Below are positions 18,310 through 28,389 of a stretch of DNA of 64,000 nt, in pieces (the stretch's first letter is position 1; each line of letters begins with the position of its first letter). The notes under the pieces are model-generated. The model was not told the origin of the DNA and searched no databases. It saw only the letters and a list, made by a program, of their open reading frames with translations. Source of the stretch: an uncultured Methanolobus sp. (GTDB lineage: Archaea > Halobacteriota > Methanosarcinia > Methanosarcinales > Methanosarcinaceae); NCBI RefSeq assembly GCF_963667555.1, contig NZ_OY763421.1:1009562-1073561 (forward strand), in the 5' to 3' direction. A program made the translations under genes and the position numbers.

Positions 18310-19611
18310 TTATATGACACTTCTTCTGTCGACAACCTTCTGTGATTTTCCTGCTGTTCTTGGGATAGAGCCTTTCTCAACAAGATCGACATTTGTCCTG
18401 ATATTGAGTACGCTCTTAAGTTCGTTTTCAACATGCCTGCGAACGGCTGCAAGGTCTTTAAGCTCGCCTGTGAAAGCATTCTCCTCAAGCTCCACCCTGA
18501 CAGTTATTTCATCAAGCATCTTTGCATTTCTGTCAAGAAGCACCTGGAAGTGTTCTGTAACTTCAGGAATGTCCACAATGACATCTTCTATCTGTGACGG
18601 GAATACGTTGATACCTCTTACAATGAGCATATCATCTGCTCTTCCAAGAAGCCTGGAGATACGTGGAGTTGTACGGCCACATGAACACTCGCTCTCAAGA
18701 AGGCGTGTAATGTCACCGGTTCTGTATCTGATGATCGGAAGTGCTTCTTTGGTCAGGGATGTGAGTACAAGTTCTCCTTTCTCGCCTTCTGCAACCTGTT
18801 CACCGTTCTCGTCAAGAACCTCAACATAGAAGTGGTCGCTCCATATGTGAAGACCGTCCTGCTCCTCACACTCAAAAGCAACACCCGGCCCCATGAGTTC
18901 TGAAAGACCATAGGAGTCGTATGCTTTAATGTTCAAAGAGTTCTCAAGCTGTTTTCTTGTATTTGCAGACCATGGTTCTGCACCAAAACAGCCTACTCTT
19001 AGGGAAAGCTTGTCAACGAGATCCAATTCCTTTGCTGTTTCTGCGAGATAGAGTGCATAAGATGGAGTACAGTGAACCGCAGTAACACCGAAGTCTATCA
19101 TCATCTCAAGCTGTCTGGCTGTATTTCCGGTTCCACTTGGAACAGTCATGGCACCCATTCTTTCAGCACCATAGTGGAATCCAAGACCACCTGTGAAAAG
19201 TCCGTAGTTCACAGCATTCTGGAAAACATCACTGCTGTCAAGACCTGCCATTGTAAGGTTCCTTGCCATGAGATCAGACCAGTTCTCAATATCATTTTTA
19301 GTATAACCTACAACAGTTGGTTTTCCACTTGTACCTGAGGATGCGTGAATCCTTACGACTTCCTCTTTTGGTACTGCAAAAAGACCGAATGGATAATTGT
19401 CCCTGAGGTCCGTCTTTTTTGTTGTCGGTAATTTGCTTATATCATCAAGTGACTTTATGTCATCAGGGGTTATGCCAAGTTGCTTGAACTTCTCTTTGTA
19501 GAAAGGAACGTTATTATAGACTGCTGCAGCCGTCTTTTTTAAGCGTTTCAGCTGTAGTTCGGCAAGTTCGTCTTTTTTCATGGTCTCGTATTTTGGCTGC
19601 CAGTATCTCAT
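18310..19611 (-). CDS. Phenylacetate-CoA ligase-like adenylate-forming enzyme
   Basis: A 433-residue member of the PaaK branch of the ANL family. Signatures are the opening MRYWQPKYETM, the P-loop HASSGTSGKPTVVGYT (about residue 92), AYDSYGLSELMGPGVA, YRTGDITR, and CSCGRTTPRISRLLGRADDM with the C-terminal IPRTAGKSQKV lysine. It should activate an aryl acid with ATP to the aryl-CoA. In methanogens aryl-CoA can feed reductive carboxylation to aryl pyruvates for aromatic amino acids. The frame reaches 19650, but the ATG at 19611 has GGAG eight bases upstream and is chosen. It probably shares a transcript with marker protein 8. Confidence 0.87.
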   Translation of the reverse strand: MRYWQPKYETMKKDELAELQLKRLKKTAAAVYNNVPFYKEKFKQLGITPDDIKSLDDISKLPTTKKTDLRDNYPFGLFAVPKEEVVRIHASSGTSGKPTVVGYTKNDIENWSDLMARNLTMAGLDSSDVFQNAVNYGLFTGGLGFHYGAERMGAMTVPSGTGNTARQLEMMIDFGVTAVHCTPSYALYLAETAKELDLVDKLSLRVGCFGAEPWSANTRKQLENSLNIKAYDSYGLSELMGPGVAFECEEQDGLHIWSDHFYVEVLDENGEQVAEGEKGELVLTSLTKEALPIIRYRTGDITRLLESECSCGRTTPRISRLLGRADDMLIVRGINVFPSQIEDVIVDIPEVTEHFQVLLDRNAKMLDEITVRVELEENAFTGELKDLAAVRRHVENELKSVLNIRTNVDLVEKGSIPRTAGKSQKVVDRRSVI

Positions 19612-19715
19612 GGGAACATCTCCGCAAAATATCATCTCATAGGAGTACATCTTTAAATGGTTTGCTATTATGGCACACGCTAACAGTAACCTCCCCTACA
19701 ATCAGCATCAGATGA

Positions 19716-19731
19716 TGTACATTATAGTACA
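19716..19731 (-). promoter_or_regulatory. Palindrome with TATA-like centre upstream of the CoA ligase
   Basis: TGTAC-ATTATA-GTACA has 5-base arms around a TATA-like centre, about 105 bases upstream of the ligase start. It may combine an operator with the core promoter. The arms are short, so chance is possible. Confidence 0.35.
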
Positions 19732-19836
19732 CAAAACACATAGCTTGCACATAAATTTATAATTTTGACTGAATTATTATAGACGTATGTACAAAAATCA
19801 AATTTTCATGGTCATAATTTGAATTTCAATGTCATA

Positions 19837-19850
19837 ACGGTTTAAACCGT
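19837..19850 (+). promoter_or_regulatory. Palindrome centred on the TATA box of the zinc protease gene
   Basis: ACGGTTTAAACCGT is a perfect 14-base palindrome whose centre is TTTAAA, a TATA-like hexamer. Transcription would start near 19870, nine bases before the ATG. Two GTCATAA copies lie at 19811 and 19831, exactly 20 bases apart. The layout suggests an operator overlapping the promoter. Confidence 0.5.
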
Positions 19851-19878
19851 GTACATCCAGTCTTTCACTTAGATAGTG

Positions 19879-21168
19879 ATGAGATCTTCTAAAAAACGTC
19901 AGATACTCACAGGAACTATAATTGTTCTCATGCTCCTGTGTACCATAAACCTAAGTTCAGCAGCAAGTGGTGATATCTTCACCGACATAAGCTCAAACTA
20001 TGAACTTGTTCCTGAAGACGGAATAGTAAAAGTATCCAAGGAGATCACATTCCACAACAACAATCCTGAGACAAAATACTGGAGAGGATACTACTCCAAT
20101 TACAACTCCTACCTTCCTGAAGGCGCACTCAACATCGAAGTTTTTGATGAAGAGAACAGCATGGCTTTCAGTCAATCCGGGGAAGGATACTATGTATTTT
20201 ACTTCAACAACAAGGTATGGTACGAAGAAAGCTACACATTCCATGTTGATTATGAAATAGAGGTCAACAAGAATACAGCTGTATTTTCATTAAGCGAATA
20301 CGGTGACAATGTTGAAGTGACCCTTGAAGTTCCTGATGAGTTTGAAACCCACCTTAGCAGAGATGATTACAAAGTAGAAGATAAATTGTATTCCAGTGTC
20401 TACATCTTTGAAAAGGGACAGAGCTGGGAGAAGGCATGTACAGTAAACTCTGTCAGATCATCACCTCGCCTGACTTTAAAGGATACGGCCCACCTTACAG
20501 AACGTGATGTGGACATAGAGGTCAGGTACTGGGAAGGCGAAGAGCAGTGGGCACAGGACATCATGCAGACAACGATACAGAGCCTTGAGATCCTTGAAGA
20601 GAAGTGGGGCTTTGCATATTCTCCAGAGTATAATATTACTATAACACAGGCAAACCTGACTGAGACCGGCGGCTATGGCGGTTACAACCAAGGCAGGAAC
20701 GGGATCTGGCTGCTTTACACATCCAACCATGGGATTCTTGTACATGAACTTTCACACTACTGGACACGTGCCTGCAACTTTGACCAGTTGTGGATGGATG
20801 AAGGTTATGCAGACCTGTACACATATATAGTACTCAGTGAAATGGAACCCGAAGAAGCAGAGTCAAGACGCGACCGCTTCCTTAAGAAATACGAAGACCT
20901 CTATGATGAACATGACTTCCCGCTTTCTGACTGGAGCACACCGCAAACCCTCAACAGTGATACAGAAGAGCATGTGGACTTTGGTTACAAGAAAGCATTC
21001 TCACTGACATACACTATATATGAGACAATTGGGGTAGAAGCACTTCAGCAGGCAAACAGGGAATTTATTGATAACTCCGGTGGAATTGATAATGAAGATT
21101 TCCTTGAGATCATCGGATCTGTCTCATCTGAGAACACAGAATTTGTGGAAGACTACCTGTATAACTAA
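19879..21168 (+). CDS. Exported gluzincin zinc metalloprotease (M1-like)
   Basis: A 429-residue protein with an N-terminal signal peptide (basic KKRQ, hydrophobic core to about residue 25, then SSAAS). The first 200 residues are a beta-rich region. The catalytic centre is HELSH (His289, Glu290, His293), with Glu308 in LWMDEGYAD as likely third zinc ligand, and a helical C-terminal domain follows. The HExxH...WxDEGxA pattern is that of M1-like gluzincins, but only 14 residues separate the second His from the Glu against 18 in classical M1 enzymes. It is probably secreted or held at the outer face as an aminopeptidase or endopeptidase. The frame begins at GTG 19876; the ATG three bases on is preferred. 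No Shine-Dalgarno; the leader appears very short. Confidence 0.78.
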   Translation: MRSSKKRQILTGTIIVLMLLCTINLSSAASGDIFTDISSNYELVPEDGIVKVSKEITFHNNNPETKYWRGYYSNYNSYLPEGALNIEVFDEENSMAFSQSGEGYYVFYFNNKVWYEESYTFHVDYEIEVNKNTAVFSLSEYGDNVEVTLEVPDEFETHLSRDDYKVEDKLYSSVYIFEKGQSWEKACTVNSVRSSPRLTLKDTAHLTERDVDIEVRYWEGEEQWAQDIMQTTIQSLEILEEKWGFAYSPEYNITITQANLTETGGYGGYNQGRNGIWLLYTSNHGILVHELSHYWTRACNFDQLWMDEGYADLYTYIVLSEMEPEEAESRRDRFLKKYEDLYDEHDFPLSDWSTPQTLNSDTEEHVDFGYKKAFSLTYTIYETIGVEALQQANREFIDNSGGIDNEDFLEIIGSVSSENTEFVEDYLYN

Positions 21169-21274
21169 AAATTTGTATTGAAAATAACAGATTTTTACTA
21201 TAAATCATTGTCATCAATTTTTTTTGCTATATGCATAATTACTTTCATAAATCATGACAAGTTTCAAATAAAGT

Positions 21275-21317
21275 TAGATATATTTATAAAAATACTTTTA
21301 GTAGATATATTTATAAA
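21275..21317 (+). promoter_or_regulatory. Duplicated TATA-box region upstream of a kinase gene
   Basis: The 16-base sequence TAGATATATTTATAAA occurs twice without mismatch, at 21275-21290 and 21302-21317, 27 bases apart. Each copy includes a TATA-like TTTATAAA. It may give two tandem promoters for the kinase starting at 21417. Confidence 0.5.
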
Positions 21318-21416
21318 TTAAAGGAGCATAGAATAATAGGTTAGTGTGGAGATTTGCTAAATTACAATGTATTTAGTAAATCACATGCCATTTATTGCTC
21401 ATGGGGAAAATGGGAG

Positions 21417-24005
21417 ATGAATGGATCCTCTATAAAGAATGAGAGCATCATAAATAACGTTACCGATATCTTTGGCATATTGCTAAATGAGCCATCATTA
21501 GAAAAATCCCTGAACTTACTCGCAGATAAGATAACAACTTTTTTTAAGAATTCTGAACTGGTATCCGTAAAGATCGGGATGCTTGGACAGGAATGCCAAT
21601 ATCCGGAATGTAATGATCATGACCTGACTCTTGTTAATGATATTGTCATCAATGGAAAGAAGGAAGGTTTTATAGAACTCAACCTTAAAGGACTTCGTCC
21701 TGATGTAAAAGAGAACAGCAGCAGAATTGAAGAGTATGAGACACAACTTGACCTGTTCACAAAGATAGTAACACTTGCTGTTGAAAAAAGGAAAGAGATC
21801 ATAGAACTGAAATCCGTTGAAAGAGAAATGCGGGAATGTTACAACAAACTTGATGACTATATATTCATAATTGATTCAAATACTCGTATAATCGATTTTA
21901 ACACTAACTTCCAGAAATGTACTGGATTTTCAGCCGACGAACTTCAACAAATGAATATAGCTGAGCTTATGGCACAATGTGCTGCTGATAAGGAGATCCC
22001 GCCAGTAATAGAAAATGCCAGGAGATCCGGACGTTTTACGTTTGAATGTGAGCATCTTTGCAAGAATGGGGAAAAAGTTCCCATGAGCATAACCTGCAAG
22101 CCTATGGATAGTGACAGGGATGATCTGTTCATCTGCGTGGGCAAGGACATATCAGAAACAAAGAATGCCGAGCAAGAGCTTCATGAATCCGAAAATAAAT
22201 ACTCAACTATTGTGGAAAAAGGAAATGATGGAGTCCTTATAATTCAGAATGGGATCATCAAATTTGCCAATACAAGGATCTCAGGACTCACTGGTTACAG
22301 CCACAACGAAATAGTCAACCAGAGCTATATGAAATTCAGTCCTGCAAATGATGACCAGGGTGCATCGGAGTGGCTTAAACTGTGCAGCAGTAAGATTGCT
22401 GACAGAGAGATATTCGACATAAATATTGCAACCAGGAACAATGGAAATATTCCTGTTGAGATCAATGGCTCAATTATTGATTATGAAGGTGAGAAGGCAG
22501 AACTTCTTATTATTAGAGATGTCAGCGAGAGAAAAAGGACAGAAGACCTTCTCAAACTGGAAAGGGATAAACTGTACAACTATCTTGATGTTGCTGGTTC
22601 CATCATAGGAATTGTGAACACAGACCTTAATGTCATCTTTGTTAATAACAAAGGTGCTGAGGTTCTCGGATATGACAAGAAGGACATAATCGGAAAGAAC
22701 TGGTTTGATTGCTTCCTGCCGGATAGTGTCAGGGAAATTACCAGAAGTAATTTTATCAAGGTTATCAACCACGAGCTGAACCCGCCTAAGTACTTTGAGA
22801 ATTTACTCCTGACAAAAGAGGGCGAAGAAAGACTGATATTCTGGCATGATGTTCCGGTGGAAGATGAGAACGGCAGGCGCATAGGCGTTATCAGTTCGGG
22901 AGAGGACATAACCGAGAATCGTAGAATGGAAGCTATGCTGGTTGAATCTGAAAAGAACCTCAAGACCATATTCAACCATGTAGATGACCTCATTTATATA
23001 TGCAAGCCATATGGGAATTTTGTAGATGTGAACATGGCAATGGCATCTTCAACTGGTTTTACTAAAGAGCAGATGCTGGAAATGTCTCCGGTGGATATTG
23101 TAAAACCTGAAATGAAGCAATTGATGGACAGTTATACTGAACGTATCATCAAGGAAAAAAGTGTCATCTTTGAAATCACTTTTGTGCTTAAAGATGAAAC
23201 CACTCTCCCTCTTGAGCTCAATTCCAGGCTTATTGAGTATAAAGGAGAGCAGGCGATTCTTTCTGTTGCCAGGAACATAACTGAAAGGAAAAAAGCAGAG
23301 GAGAGACTTAAGAGATATGCAGGTGAGCTTAAGCAGTCAAATGAACTTAAAGACCTGTTCACAGACATCATACGCCATGACCTTCTTACCCCTGCAAGCG
23401 TTATCAAAGGCTACACAGAAGAGCTGCTTGATACAATACATGATGAACAGGCAAGAAAACTTGCACAGAAAGTAAAAAGCAATAATGACAGACTTATAGA
23501 AATGCTTGAGACTGCCACGACTCTTGCAAAGCTCCAGAAACAGGATGATATAGACTTTGAGGTCATTGACCTTATACCTGTGTTCAAAATGGTCATTGAT
23601 GGTTTCAGGGAACAGATAGAAGCAAGTCATCAGACTGTGAATGTCCACGGAGATACATGCTGTCCCGCAATAGCAAACCCGGTAATAGAAGAGGTTTTTG
23701 CCAATCTGTTATCAAATGCCATTAAATACAGCCCTCTAAACAGTACTATAGATGTAACTTTTAGTGAAGAAGCGAACATGTGGAAAATTGCTGTTTCCGA
23801 CAATGGCGCAGGAATTCCTGATTCTGATAAACCACTGTTGTTCAATCGTTTCCAGCGTGCCGATAAAAGAGGAATAAAAGGCACTGGACTGGGTCTTGCT
23901 ATTGTTAAACGTATTATTGAACTGCATGGCGGAGCATACGGTGTGGAGAATAACCCTGAAGGAAAGGGAAGTGTATTCTGGATCACACTTAAAAAAGCGT
24001 TCTAA
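21417..24005 (+). CDS. Multi-PAS sensor histidine kinase
   Basis: An 862-residue soluble kinase. An N-terminal region of about 120 residues looks like a degenerate GAF domain. Four PAS domains follow (near DDYIFIIDSNTRIIDFNTNF, NDGVLIIQNGIIKFANTRIS, AGSIIGIVNTDLNVIFVNNK and VDDLIYICKPYGNFVDVNMA). The HisKA box is LFTDIIRHDLLTPASVIKGY (His about 653), and HATPase has NLLSNAIKYSP and DNGAGIP. The H box with RHDLLTP differs from the SHELRTPLN type of the other kinases here, so this is a separate subfamily. The frame runs back to a TTG at 21354; the ATG at 21417 with GGGGA eight bases upstream is preferred. It is first of three consecutive plus-strand kinases, with no response regulator nearby. 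Confidence 0.88.
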   Translation: MNGSSIKNESIINNVTDIFGILLNEPSLEKSLNLLADKITTFFKNSELVSVKIGMLGQECQYPECNDHDLTLVNDIVINGKKEGFIELNLKGLRPDVKENSSRIEEYETQLDLFTKIVTLAVEKRKEIIELKSVEREMRECYNKLDDYIFIIDSNTRIIDFNTNFQKCTGFSADELQQMNIAELMAQCAADKEIPPVIENARRSGRFTFECEHLCKNGEKVPMSITCKPMDSDRDDLFICVGKDISETKNAEQELHESENKYSTIVEKGNDGVLIIQNGIIKFANTRISGLTGYSHNEIVNQSYMKFSPANDDQGASEWLKLCSSKIADREIFDINIATRNNGNIPVEINGSIIDYEGEKAELLIIRDVSERKRTEDLLKLERDKLYNYLDVAGSIIGIVNTDLNVIFVNNKGAEVLGYDKKDIIGKNWFDCFLPDSVREITRSNFIKVINHELNPPKYFENLLLTKEGEERLIFWHDVPVEDENGRRIGVISSGEDITENRRMEAMLVESEKNLKTIFNHVDDLIYICKPYGNFVDVNMAMASSTGFTKEQMLEMSPVDIVKPEMKQLMDSYTERIIKEKSVIFEITFVLKDETTLPLELNSRLIEYKGEQAILSVARNITERKKAEERLKRYAGELKQSNELKDLFTDIIRHDLLTPASVIKGYTEELLDTIHDEQARKLAQKVKSNNDRLIEMLETATTLAKLQKQDDIDFEVIDLIPVFKMVIDGFREQIEASHQTVNVHGDTCCPAIANPVIEEVFANLLSNAIKYSPLNSTIDVTFSEEANMWKIAVSDNGAGIPDSDKPLLFNRFQRADKRGIKGTGLGLAIVKRIIELHGGAYGVENNPEGKGSVFWITLKKAF

Positions 24006-24170
24006 TGTTGGCCCTTAGTCTTCTTTCTATTCAGTATTAACAGTGACAACTGCTGAATCAAATCCTTCATCTATAAATATAAGTGGTTTAATAGTAATAT
24101 TTGCAGGGTTGGTTGTTATCGATTAAATCTTAGGTGACACATCTGACTTTTGGACAGGGTAGATGGTTCT

Positions 24171-27100
24171 ATGGAAAAAAAAGGACATCATTGGGAACAG
24201 GCAGGGAGCAAGCCATCTTTTCTTTATGATGAAGAGTCAATGATCGATTACTTTCTTAAAAACGAGAAAATATACCAGGATATATTCAGAGACGAAAAAG
24301 CCGTTGTGCTTCTGATAGACCAGAAAACTTGCAGGATAATCGATGCTAATTATACTGCATCTGAATTTTATGGCTGGACCCTGGATGAGTTAAAATCAAT
24401 GGACATACAGGAAATAGATGTCTGTATAATGGAATCGATAACAGGAAAGGATGAACTTATAGAATGTAATATCGCAGGGGACAAGAATTACTTTTTTTCA
24501 AAACACCGGCTTGCAGATGGAAATATCCGCGATGTCAAGATATACAGAAGTGCACCCCTTGCCGGACAGGAAGACCTGCACTATGTAGTTGTCCGTGACG
24601 TAACCGAACAGAAGAAAGCTGAAAAGGAAATAATTCTTTCCTCGTTCTCATTACAGAACAGCGGTGATGTTGTCCTGTGGACCAATGAAAACGGCGATCT
24701 GCTTTATGTTAACAAAGCTGCATGCGAACTTTATGATTATTCCCGTGAAGAATTACTGGATCTAAACGTAAAGGACATTGATGTCACTGCCACGCATGAT
24801 TCATGGGACAGCCATTGGAAACATCTGAAAGAGAACAGGCATGTTACTTTTGAATCTCTCAACTGTTCAAGCAATGGAAAAATCTTCCCGGTAGAAATTA
24901 CGGCGAATTACCTGAACTATGAAGGAAAGGAATATAACTGTGCGTTTGTCAGGAATATTTCCAGACGCAAAAAGACCAGAAAAGGACTGATACTATCCTG
25001 CTTCTCTCTTGAGAACTTTGTAGATGCGGTTTTCTGGGTAAAAGATGACGGACAGATATTCTATGCCAACAAAGCTGCATGCCAGCTTCTTGGATATTCT
25101 AAAAAAGAAATTCTGGCAATGTCTGCACCGGATGTAGCACCATATTATACAAAAGAAGTATGGGAAAAGAAATGGAATGAAGTCAAGATAAACAAGAAAA
25201 ACTATAACGAAATTTTCTTTTATGACAAAGCAGGGAATGAGATTCCTGTAAGTATCTCATGTACTTATTTGAATTTTGAAGGCAAGGAATATGTTTGTGC
25301 CGTTGCCAGGGATATAACCGAGAGAAAGAAAGCCCAGAAAGCTCTGACAGATGAAGCGAACTGGCGACGCACTCTTATGAGCGATTCAAGAGATGGAATC
25401 GCCATTCTCAATGAAGATGGAAAGGTTCTGGAAGCGAACACTGCTTTTGCTAAAATGCTGGGATACTCACAGGACGAAATGCATACACTGCATGTATGGG
25501 ACTGGGCAAAAGACTTTACTAAAGAAGAACTTCTGGCACGTATCAGAGAAAACAAATGTGGAGATGGGCTTTTTGAAACTCAGCAATATCGCAAGGATGG
25601 AAGCGTTATTGATGTAGAGATCAATTCCAATATAATAGAATTTAGCGGTCAGATATTAGATCTTTGTATATGCAGGGATATTACAGAGCGTAAAAAAGCT
25701 GAGGAAGAGTTAAAACTGGCTAGTTTCTCACTGGATAATTCCAGTGAGGCTGTATTCTGGATGGAAAGCACCGGTCAGATCTTTAATGTTAACAAAGCTG
25801 CATGTGAGCTTCTTGGATATTCTGAAGAAGAACTGCTTAAAATGTCTGTGATTAATGTTAATCCGGTTTTCACTCAGGATAGCTGGGCCATACACTGGAA
25901 CAAGCTCAAAAAAAGCAAGACTTTCCATATTGAAACAACATTCAAAACAAAATCCGGTAAAATGTGTCCGGTTGATGTTCTGTCCGGTTACATGAACTAC
26001 AATGGGAAAGAGTATGACTGCGCTTTTGTAAGAGACCTGACTGAAAGCAAGAAAAGCGAAAAAGCTTTGCTAGAAAGCAGGGCTCAATTACGGACGTTGA
26101 TCGATACAACACCGGATCTTGTCTGGATGAAAGATATTAACGGTACATATCTTGCTTGCAATGCCGAATTTGAACATCTCTATGGTGCAAAGGAAGCAGA
26201 GATCATTGGAAAAACAGACTATGATTTCGTTGAAAAGGATTTTGCGGATTTTTTTACCGGTACGGACAGAGAAGCTATAGAAAAAGGTATTCCGATCATA
26301 TTTGAAGAGGAAGTCGTTTATGCTGGAAAGAACCGCAGAGTATGGCTTGAAACAATTAAAAGTCCAGTACATGATGAAACCGGCCACTTGATTGGAGTGC
26401 TGGGTGTTGGCAGGAATATTGATCAAAGGAAAAAATCTGAAGAGGATTTCAGAAAAGCAAGTCATTCCCTTCAAAATTCCAGTGATGCTGTTGCGTGGTT
26501 AGAAAAAAATGGAAATATCTGTTTCATCAACAAATATGCATCCAACATGGCAGGATATTCTAGTGAAGAACTGTTGTCAATGTCAATATTTGACGTTGAT
26601 CCAGGAGTTACACAGGAAAAATGGGATGAACACTGGGAAAAGCTCTGCAATGAAAAAACGTTACTAAATGAAACCACTATTCCCACCAAATCTGGCAAAA
26701 TACTCCCGGTCGAGATTATTTCTAACTATATGAATTATGAAGGGAAAGAGTATGATTGTACATTCATAAGGGATCTGACCGCACGTAAAAAAGCTGAAAA
26801 GGGGTTAAAACTTGCCTGTTTCTCACTTGAGAACTTCAGTGATGCAGTTTTCTGGACAAGGGCTAACGGAAAGTTCTTCTTTGTCAATAAGGCTGCCTGC
26901 AATATGCTTGGATATCCTAAAGAAGAATTACTATCAATGGCAGTACCGGATATTGATCCGGTCTTTACAGAGGATATATGGAAAGAACACTGGGAACAGG
27001 TCAAAGAGAAAAAGAGTTTTACATTCAATTCGATGCACCTGACAAAAGAAGGCATCCTGAAACCAGTAGAGATCACTGTTAACTATATGGTCTACGGAAA

Positions 27101-28277
27101 TAAGGAATACAACTGTGCCATCATCAAAGAAATCTCACAGCGTTTAAAGTCAGAGAACGCGCTTGCCGAAGAGGTTCACTGGCGACGTCTTCTCATGGAA
27201 CAGTCAAGGAGTGGAATGGTCATACTGGACAGCGACGGAAGCGTCTTTGAGACTAACCCTGCTTTTGCTGAAATGCTTGGATATACTGTTGAGGAATTAG
27301 GTCAGATGTATGTATGGGACTGGGATGTTAACTTTGACCGCGAGCAGCTTATCAATATGATAAAAGGTACTGATTACAGGGGACTGCTCTTTGAAACAAA
27401 ACAGAGATGCAAGGATGGAACTATTCTTAATGTGGAAATAAATACAAATCTTATGCCATACAGCGGAAAGAAACTTATCTTCTGTATATGCAGGGACATT
27501 ACTGAAAAGAAAAAGTATGCTGATGAACTGCTTAAAGCAAAAATAACCGCGGAAGAAGCATGTCATACCAAAAATGAATTCATGGCAACAATGAGCCATG
27601 AACTGAGAACACCCCTTAACTCTATTATTGGTTTTTCAGAGATACTGAAAGATGAGAATTTCGGAGAGATCAATGAAGCTCAAGCCGAATATATTGATTA
27701 CATCTCAAAAAGCGGGAAACATCTTCTAAATGTTATTAATGATATACTGGACCTTTCAAAAATAGAAGCCGGGAGAATTGAACTTAATTACGAACAATTC
27801 TATCTTTTTGACAGTATCAATGAAGTAAAAATGTCAGTTATGCCACAGGCCATGAAAAAAGAAGTAGAACTTGAATTTACATGTGAATCTTTGCCAGATA
27901 TAATAGTTGCTGACAGGACGAAGTTCCAGGAAATAATCTACAATCTTGCAAGCAATGCGATAAAGTTCACTCCGCAGAATGGAAAAGTTACAATCGGAGC
28001 CAGTACAGTTGATAGTTCGATATGCATTGAAATACGGGATACAGGCATTGGTATCTCTATGGCCGATATGGATAAGCTTTTCCAGCCTTTCAGACAGATA
28101 AAACCTTACCTGAACCACGAACTAGAAGGAACCGGACTTGGACTGGCTATTGCAAAGAAGTTCATAGAAATGCATGGAGGAAGGATCAGTGTTCAAAGTC
28201 GGCCGGGCGAAGGAAGCAGTTTCACTTTCACGGTTCCTTATGAACCGGAATTCGATAACCTGGATTTCAACAAGTGA
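24171..28277 (+). CDS. Giant sensor histidine kinase with about nine PAS domains
   Basis: A soluble protein of about 1368 residues. Nine PAS domains precede HisKA (MSHELRTPLNSIIGFSEILK, His about 1142) and HATPase (NLASNAIKFTP, DTGIGIS, GLGLAIAKKF). Five PAS copies are near-paralogues sharing a SFSLxN...xxAVFW start, the NKAAC motif and a NYEGKEYxCAFVRD end. Two others share HWRRxLM...ExNxAFAxMLGY. The order places an [NKAAC-type + HWRR-type] block twice, indicating internal segmental duplication. The sixth PAS (LVWMKDINGTYLACNAEFEH) matches one in the kinases at 14222 and 37318. The conserved Cys in NKAAC could be a redox or ligand site. The frame opens at a TTG at 24150; the ATG at 24171 is preferred. 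No response regulator is adjacent. Confidence 0.88.
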   Translation: MEKKGHHWEQAGSKPSFLYDEESMIDYFLKNEKIYQDIFRDEKAVVLLIDQKTCRIIDANYTASEFYGWTLDELKSMDIQEIDVCIMESITGKDELIECNIAGDKNYFFSKHRLADGNIRDVKIYRSAPLAGQEDLHYVVVRDVTEQKKAEKEIILSSFSLQNSGDVVLWTNENGDLLYVNKAACELYDYSREELLDLNVKDIDVTATHDSWDSHWKHLKENRHVTFESLNCSSNGKIFPVEITANYLNYEGKEYNCAFVRNISRRKKTRKGLILSCFSLENFVDAVFWVKDDGQIFYANKAACQLLGYSKKEILAMSAPDVAPYYTKEVWEKKWNEVKINKKNYNEIFFYDKAGNEIPVSISCTYLNFEGKEYVCAVARDITERKKAQKALTDEANWRRTLMSDSRDGIAILNEDGKVLEANTAFAKMLGYSQDEMHTLHVWDWAKDFTKEELLARIRENKCGDGLFETQQYRKDGSVIDVEINSNIIEFSGQILDLCICRDITERKKAEEELKLASFSLDNSSEAVFWMESTGQIFNVNKAACELLGYSEEELLKMSVINVNPVFTQDSWAIHWNKLKKSKTFHIETTFKTKSGKMCPVDVLSGYMNYNGKEYDCAFVRDLTESKKSEKALLESRAQLRTLIDTTPDLVWMKDINGTYLACNAEFEHLYGAKEAEIIGKTDYDFVEKDFADFFTGTDREAIEKGIPIIFEEEVVYAGKNRRVWLETIKSPVHDETGHLIGVLGVGRNIDQRKKSEEDFRKASHSLQNSSDAVAWLEKNGNICFINKYASNMAGYSSEELLSMSIFDVDPGVTQEKWDEHWEKLCNEKTLLNETTIPTKSGKILPVEIISNYMNYEGKEYDCTFIRDLTARKKAEKGLKLACFSLENFSDAVFWTRANGKFFFVNKAACNMLGYPKEELLSMAVPDIDPVFTEDIWKEHWEQVKEKKSFTFNSMHLTKEGILKPVEITVNYMVYGNKEYNCAIIKEISQRLKSENALAEEVHWRRLLMEQSRSGMVILDSDGSVFETNPAFAEMLGYTVEELGQMYVWDWDVNFDREQLINMIKGTDYRGLLFETKQRCKDGTILNVEINTNLMPYSGKKLIFCICRDITEKKKYADELLKAKITAEEACHTKNEFMATMSHELRTPLNSIIGFSEILKDENFGEINEAQAEYIDYISKSGKHLLNVINDILDLSKIEAGRIELNYEQFYLFDSINEVKMSVMPQAMKKEVELEFTCESLPDIIVADRTKFQEIIYNLASNAIKFTPQNGKVTIGASTVDSSICIEIRDTGIGISMADMDKLFQPFRQIKPYLNHELEGTGLGLAIAKKFIEMHGGRISVQSRPGEGSSFTFTVPYEPEFDNLDFNK

Positions 28278-28389
28278 TATATAAACTTGTAAAATATTAT
28301 TGAATAATGTTTAATCAGTATGCTATTTTGATGAACTTTGTAACAAAAGAATATAAATGAAGAGTTCTATAAAAACAGCGCAATAAATT

